A DNA stretch of 15,679 nt from an uncultured Clostridia bacterium (GTDB lineage Bacteria; Bacillota; Clostridia; UBA1381), in NCBI GenBank assembly GCA_934462945.1, contig CAKSJF010000056.1, positions 1-15,679 on the forward strand, read 5' to 3'. Of this stretch, positions 14,149 to 15,679 are shown piece by piece. The position numbers and the translations under genes were made by a program. The first letter of the stretch is position 1. Each line of letters starts with the position of its first letter. The notes under the pieces are model-generated. The model searched no databases and was not told where the DNA came from. It saw nothing but the letters and a program-made list of their open reading frames with translations.

Positions 14149-14232
14149 ATCTCGCTATTTATCACAGTATGGCATGAATTTGAAAAATAAATGCTGAAAT
14201 CAACAAAATTAAAATTAGAAAGGACGATTATT

Positions 14233-14847
14233 ATGAAAAAGTTTAAGAAAATTGTTGCTTTAGGTTGTGCGGCAGTTATGGCATTATCCGCAATGAGCAT
14301 GAGTGCTTTTGCAGACGAAGCTGAAAAAGAAAAGGCAATTTCTATCGCTAAGGATGCTGGTTATACTGTGGTCGAAAACGCAATAGATACTTCTATTTAC
14401 GGTGATGATATGGTGTACATCCAAGAACATGCAGATGCAATTAATGAATATAATAAAAATCTGACTAATTTAAACGGGATTGCCAGAGCATCATCTTATA
14501 GCGCGTGGAATATGAATAATATTTATTCCTTTACAAGCAGAAATACAAGTTTAAAAGCCATTCCGTACTATTTTGTTCCAACCACAACATCAATGTATTT
14601 TAATGCATTGGTAGAGAATGTTAGTGAGCAACCGTATATGGCTGTAAATATCGTGAAAGATCCTTCAAGCGGAACATTAAGCTATGTTGGTTCTTATTAT
14701 ATCCCAGCAAAATCCGGCGCTGATAATACTTATGAATGGAACAATTATAAAAGACCGTTATCCAAGGGGACAAAATATACATTTACATTGATGTCTTATT
14801 CTAATTGGTCATATGCGGAAATGGATATTTATAAAACGGCAATGTAA
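14233..14847 (+). CDS. Exported protein of unknown function
   Basis: The 204-residue product has a clear Sec signal peptide: basic MKKFKK, hydrophobic core IVALGCAAVMALSAMSMS and cleavage after Ala27 in SAFA-DEAEK. The mature part (about 177 residues) starts with an acidic helical region (DEAEKEKAISIAKDAG) and a short helix (YIQEHADAINEYNKNL). It then has an aromatic, Ser/Tyr/Asn-rich beta domain (about 90-204, with SAWNMNNIYSFTSRNTSL and YTFTLMSYSNWSYAEMDIYK). It has no cysteine after cleavage, no sortase motif and no membrane anchor, so it is probably released. The family is not recognised. The start at 14233 uses AAAGGA (14218-14223); an in-frame ATG at 14191 lacks such a site. The next gene follows after 13 bases, forming an operon. 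Its position after agrD makes it a candidate quorum output (inference). Confidence 0.8.
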   Translation: MKKFKKIVALGCAAVMALSAMSMSAFADEAEKEKAISIAKDAGYTVVENAIDTSIYGDDMVYIQEHADAINEYNKNLTNLNGIARASSYSAWNMNNIYSFTSRNTSLKAIPYYFVPTTTSMYFNALVENVSEQPYMAVNIVKDPSSGTLSYVGSYYIPAKSGADNTYEWNNYKRPLSKGTKYTFTLMSYSNWSYAEMDIYKTAM

Positions 14848-14860
14848 AGGAGTTGTTTCT

Positions 14861-15505
14861 ATGCATAAAAATAAATCTGTTCTTTTACTGGTTATCTGTG
14901 CCTTTATATTTCATGGAGCAATTGCCTTTGCGTATGACACATCGCCGAAAACGCTGATAGAAAAGCATCAAACTTTCGCATCTCAGTATGATTATTATGA
15001 GGGAGATGAGGACAAAACCTTTGGAGCATATCCTGAAATTGTGAATTATGCATCAGGAATTGAATACAGACCGGACGGAAGCGAATATGAATGCCCGGCG
15101 ATCTATATAGACGCACATGCGATGTTCTTTGATGATTTTAAGCTGGAGCAAAAAACAGTTACTTTCAAAATAAACGGAGCAGAGAATCCGTCATACAACA
15201 AATGTGTCATTTTTAACGACAGAGTATTAGTGCCTGCTGCGGTATTTAAAGAAACCGGATGTGATGTAAGCTTTGACGAGAATACCTATGTAATCACCAT
15301 TTCAAAAGACGGAACGATTCTTGAACTTCTTCCAAACCTGATTGGCATGAGAAAGAACCAACAGAACGGTTTTTATGTTCCGCTTGAAGTATGCGCGCGA
15401 TTTATAGATGATGTTCCCTATGTGCCTGTACGGGCAATAGCGAATGAATTTCAATTGGGAATACTCTGGGACGCAGAATCCAGAACGGTTTCCTTAAACA
15501 GTTAA
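14861..15505 (+). CDS. Exported copper amine oxidase N-terminal-like (stalk) domain protein
   Basis: The 214-residue protein has a signal peptide (MHKNKSVLLLVICAFIFHGA, then IAFA-YDTSPK, cut near Ala24). A linker region of about 25-100 follows, then a copper_amine_oxidase_N-type domain (about 100-212). The domain's two half-units are visible as CVIFNDRVLVPAAVFKETGC…VSFDENTYVITI and VPYVPVRAIANEFQLGILWD…SRTVSL. This domain is common on cell-surface proteins of Clostridia and Paenibacilli. It has no oxidase activity and is thought to bind cell-wall or partner proteins. The start at 14861 follows AAAGGAG (14847-14853), which overlaps the stop codon of the upstream gene, so the two exported proteins are translated from one mRNA. 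The strong terminator at 15547-15590 closes the operon. An in-frame ATG at 14813 lies inside the upstream gene and is rejected. Confidence 0.85.
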   Translation: MHKNKSVLLLVICAFIFHGAIAFAYDTSPKTLIEKHQTFASQYDYYEGDEDKTFGAYPEIVNYASGIEYRPDGSEYECPAIYIDAHAMFFDDFKLEQKTVTFKINGAENPSYNKCVIFNDRVLVPAAVFKETGCDVSFDENTYVITISKDGTILELLPNLIGMRKNQQNGFYVPLEVCARFIDDVPYVPVRAIANEFQLGILWDAESRTVSLNS

Positions 15506-15546
15506 AAAGCCGCCGCTAAGATGCACGGTCATAACATGGCATAGAC

Positions 15547-15590
15547 TGCCCGGCAAAAAGGGAAACAAGCCTTTTTGCCGGGCATTTTTT
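15547..15590 (+). terminator. Terminator of the exported-protein operon
   Basis: A perfect 15-bp stem, TGCCCGGCAAAAAGG (15547-15561) with its complement at 15570-15584, has an 8-base loop and is followed by six T residues (15585-15590). This is the strongest hairpin of the window. Confidence 0.93.
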
Positions 15591-15619
15591 GTATGATTGA
15601 AAAAAGCGTAAATTTTCAA

Positions 15620-15676
15620 AGTAAATGCAACCACATCTAAAAGCTGCATTTACTACGAAAAACAAGTTGCATTTAG
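15620..15676. repeat. Three copies of a TGCATTTA unit forming two alternative hairpins
   Basis: AGTAAATGCA (15620-15629) pairs perfectly with TGCATTTACT (15645-15654). The overlapping TAAATGCAAC (15622-15631) pairs equally well with GTTGCATTTA (15666-15675). The left arm can take only one partner at a time. The element lies in AT-rich DNA after the last terminator and near the window end. Its role (regulator site, attenuator-like leader or end of a mobile element) cannot be told. Confidence 0.5.
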
Positions 15677-15679
15677 TTT

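Larger units (their letters stand above)
13764..14232 (+). other. 469-base intergenic stretch with coding relics, no intact gene
   Basis: No intact gene, RNA gene or convincing terminator was found between the peptide gene and the exported-protein gene. The stretch contains two fragments that read like coding sequence (13806-13989 and 14043-14148) and are listed separately. A possible weak promoter for the next gene is TTGAAA (14181-14186) with CAAAAT 18 bases on (14205-14210). The region may be a scar of past insertion and deletion between the Agr module and the downstream secreted genes. Confidence 0.5.

Overview
The window looks like a chromosomal segment of a low-to-mid GC Gram-positive anaerobe of class Clostridia (Oscillospiraceae or Lachnospiraceae-like). 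This is judged from strong Shine-Dalgarno sites, TTGACA/TATAAT-type promoters, tight gene packing and the protein families present: MtaB, an HPr-like protein, MATE, PcrA, GH2 mannosidase and Agr-type proteins. No tRNA, rRNA, CRISPR array or intact insertion sequence was seen. A central block of housekeeping and metabolic genes (about 1.2-10.5 kb) is richer in GC. It is flanked by visibly AT-richer stretches: 1-1220, and 10.6 kb to the end.

Layout. The left end has a strong hairpin (14-54), then a promoter and a two-gene unit of an unknown lipoprotein (208-777) and an XRE-type regulator (807-1220). On the minus strand come mtaB (tRNA t6A37 methylthiotransferase) and a 76-residue hypothetical. 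Divergent from mtaB is a 76-residue HPr-like protein without the catalytic histidine, then a rho-independent terminator, then a MATE efflux pump starting only 22 bases after it. The pump converges, with a 4-base overlap, on a GH2 beta-mannosidase-type enzyme. An AraC regulator is transcribed divergently from that enzyme gene. A bidirectional terminator separates araC from a minus-strand pcrA helicase/Dabb-domain operon.

The most interesting part is 10.6-13.8 kb, a complete Agr-type peptide-signalling module in an unusual order. A LytTR response regulator and a GHKL sensor kinase overlap by 4 bases and end at a strong terminator. A separate promoter then drives an AgrB-like processing protease and a tiny AgrD-like peptide gene (13602-13763, 53 residues). 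Just upstream of the agrB -35 box lie two 18-base direct repeats with a 21-base period, placed as expected for a LytTR regulator. The inferred loop is: peptide made and cyclised by AgrB, sensed by the kinase, regulator phosphorylated, agrBD transcription raised. The peptide has no cysteine. A serine sits where the ring-forming residue of AgrD should be, so the signal, if cyclic, would be a lactone rather than a thiolactone.

Downstream is a 469-base stretch holding broken coding remnants (at least one frameshifted). Then come two co-directional secreted-protein genes: an unknown exported protein and a copper-amine-oxidase-N-like (stalk) domain protein, closed by a strong terminator. They could be outputs of the signalling module, but no copy of the agrB repeat was seen in front of them. 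The window ends in a repeat region with two mutually exclusive hairpins.
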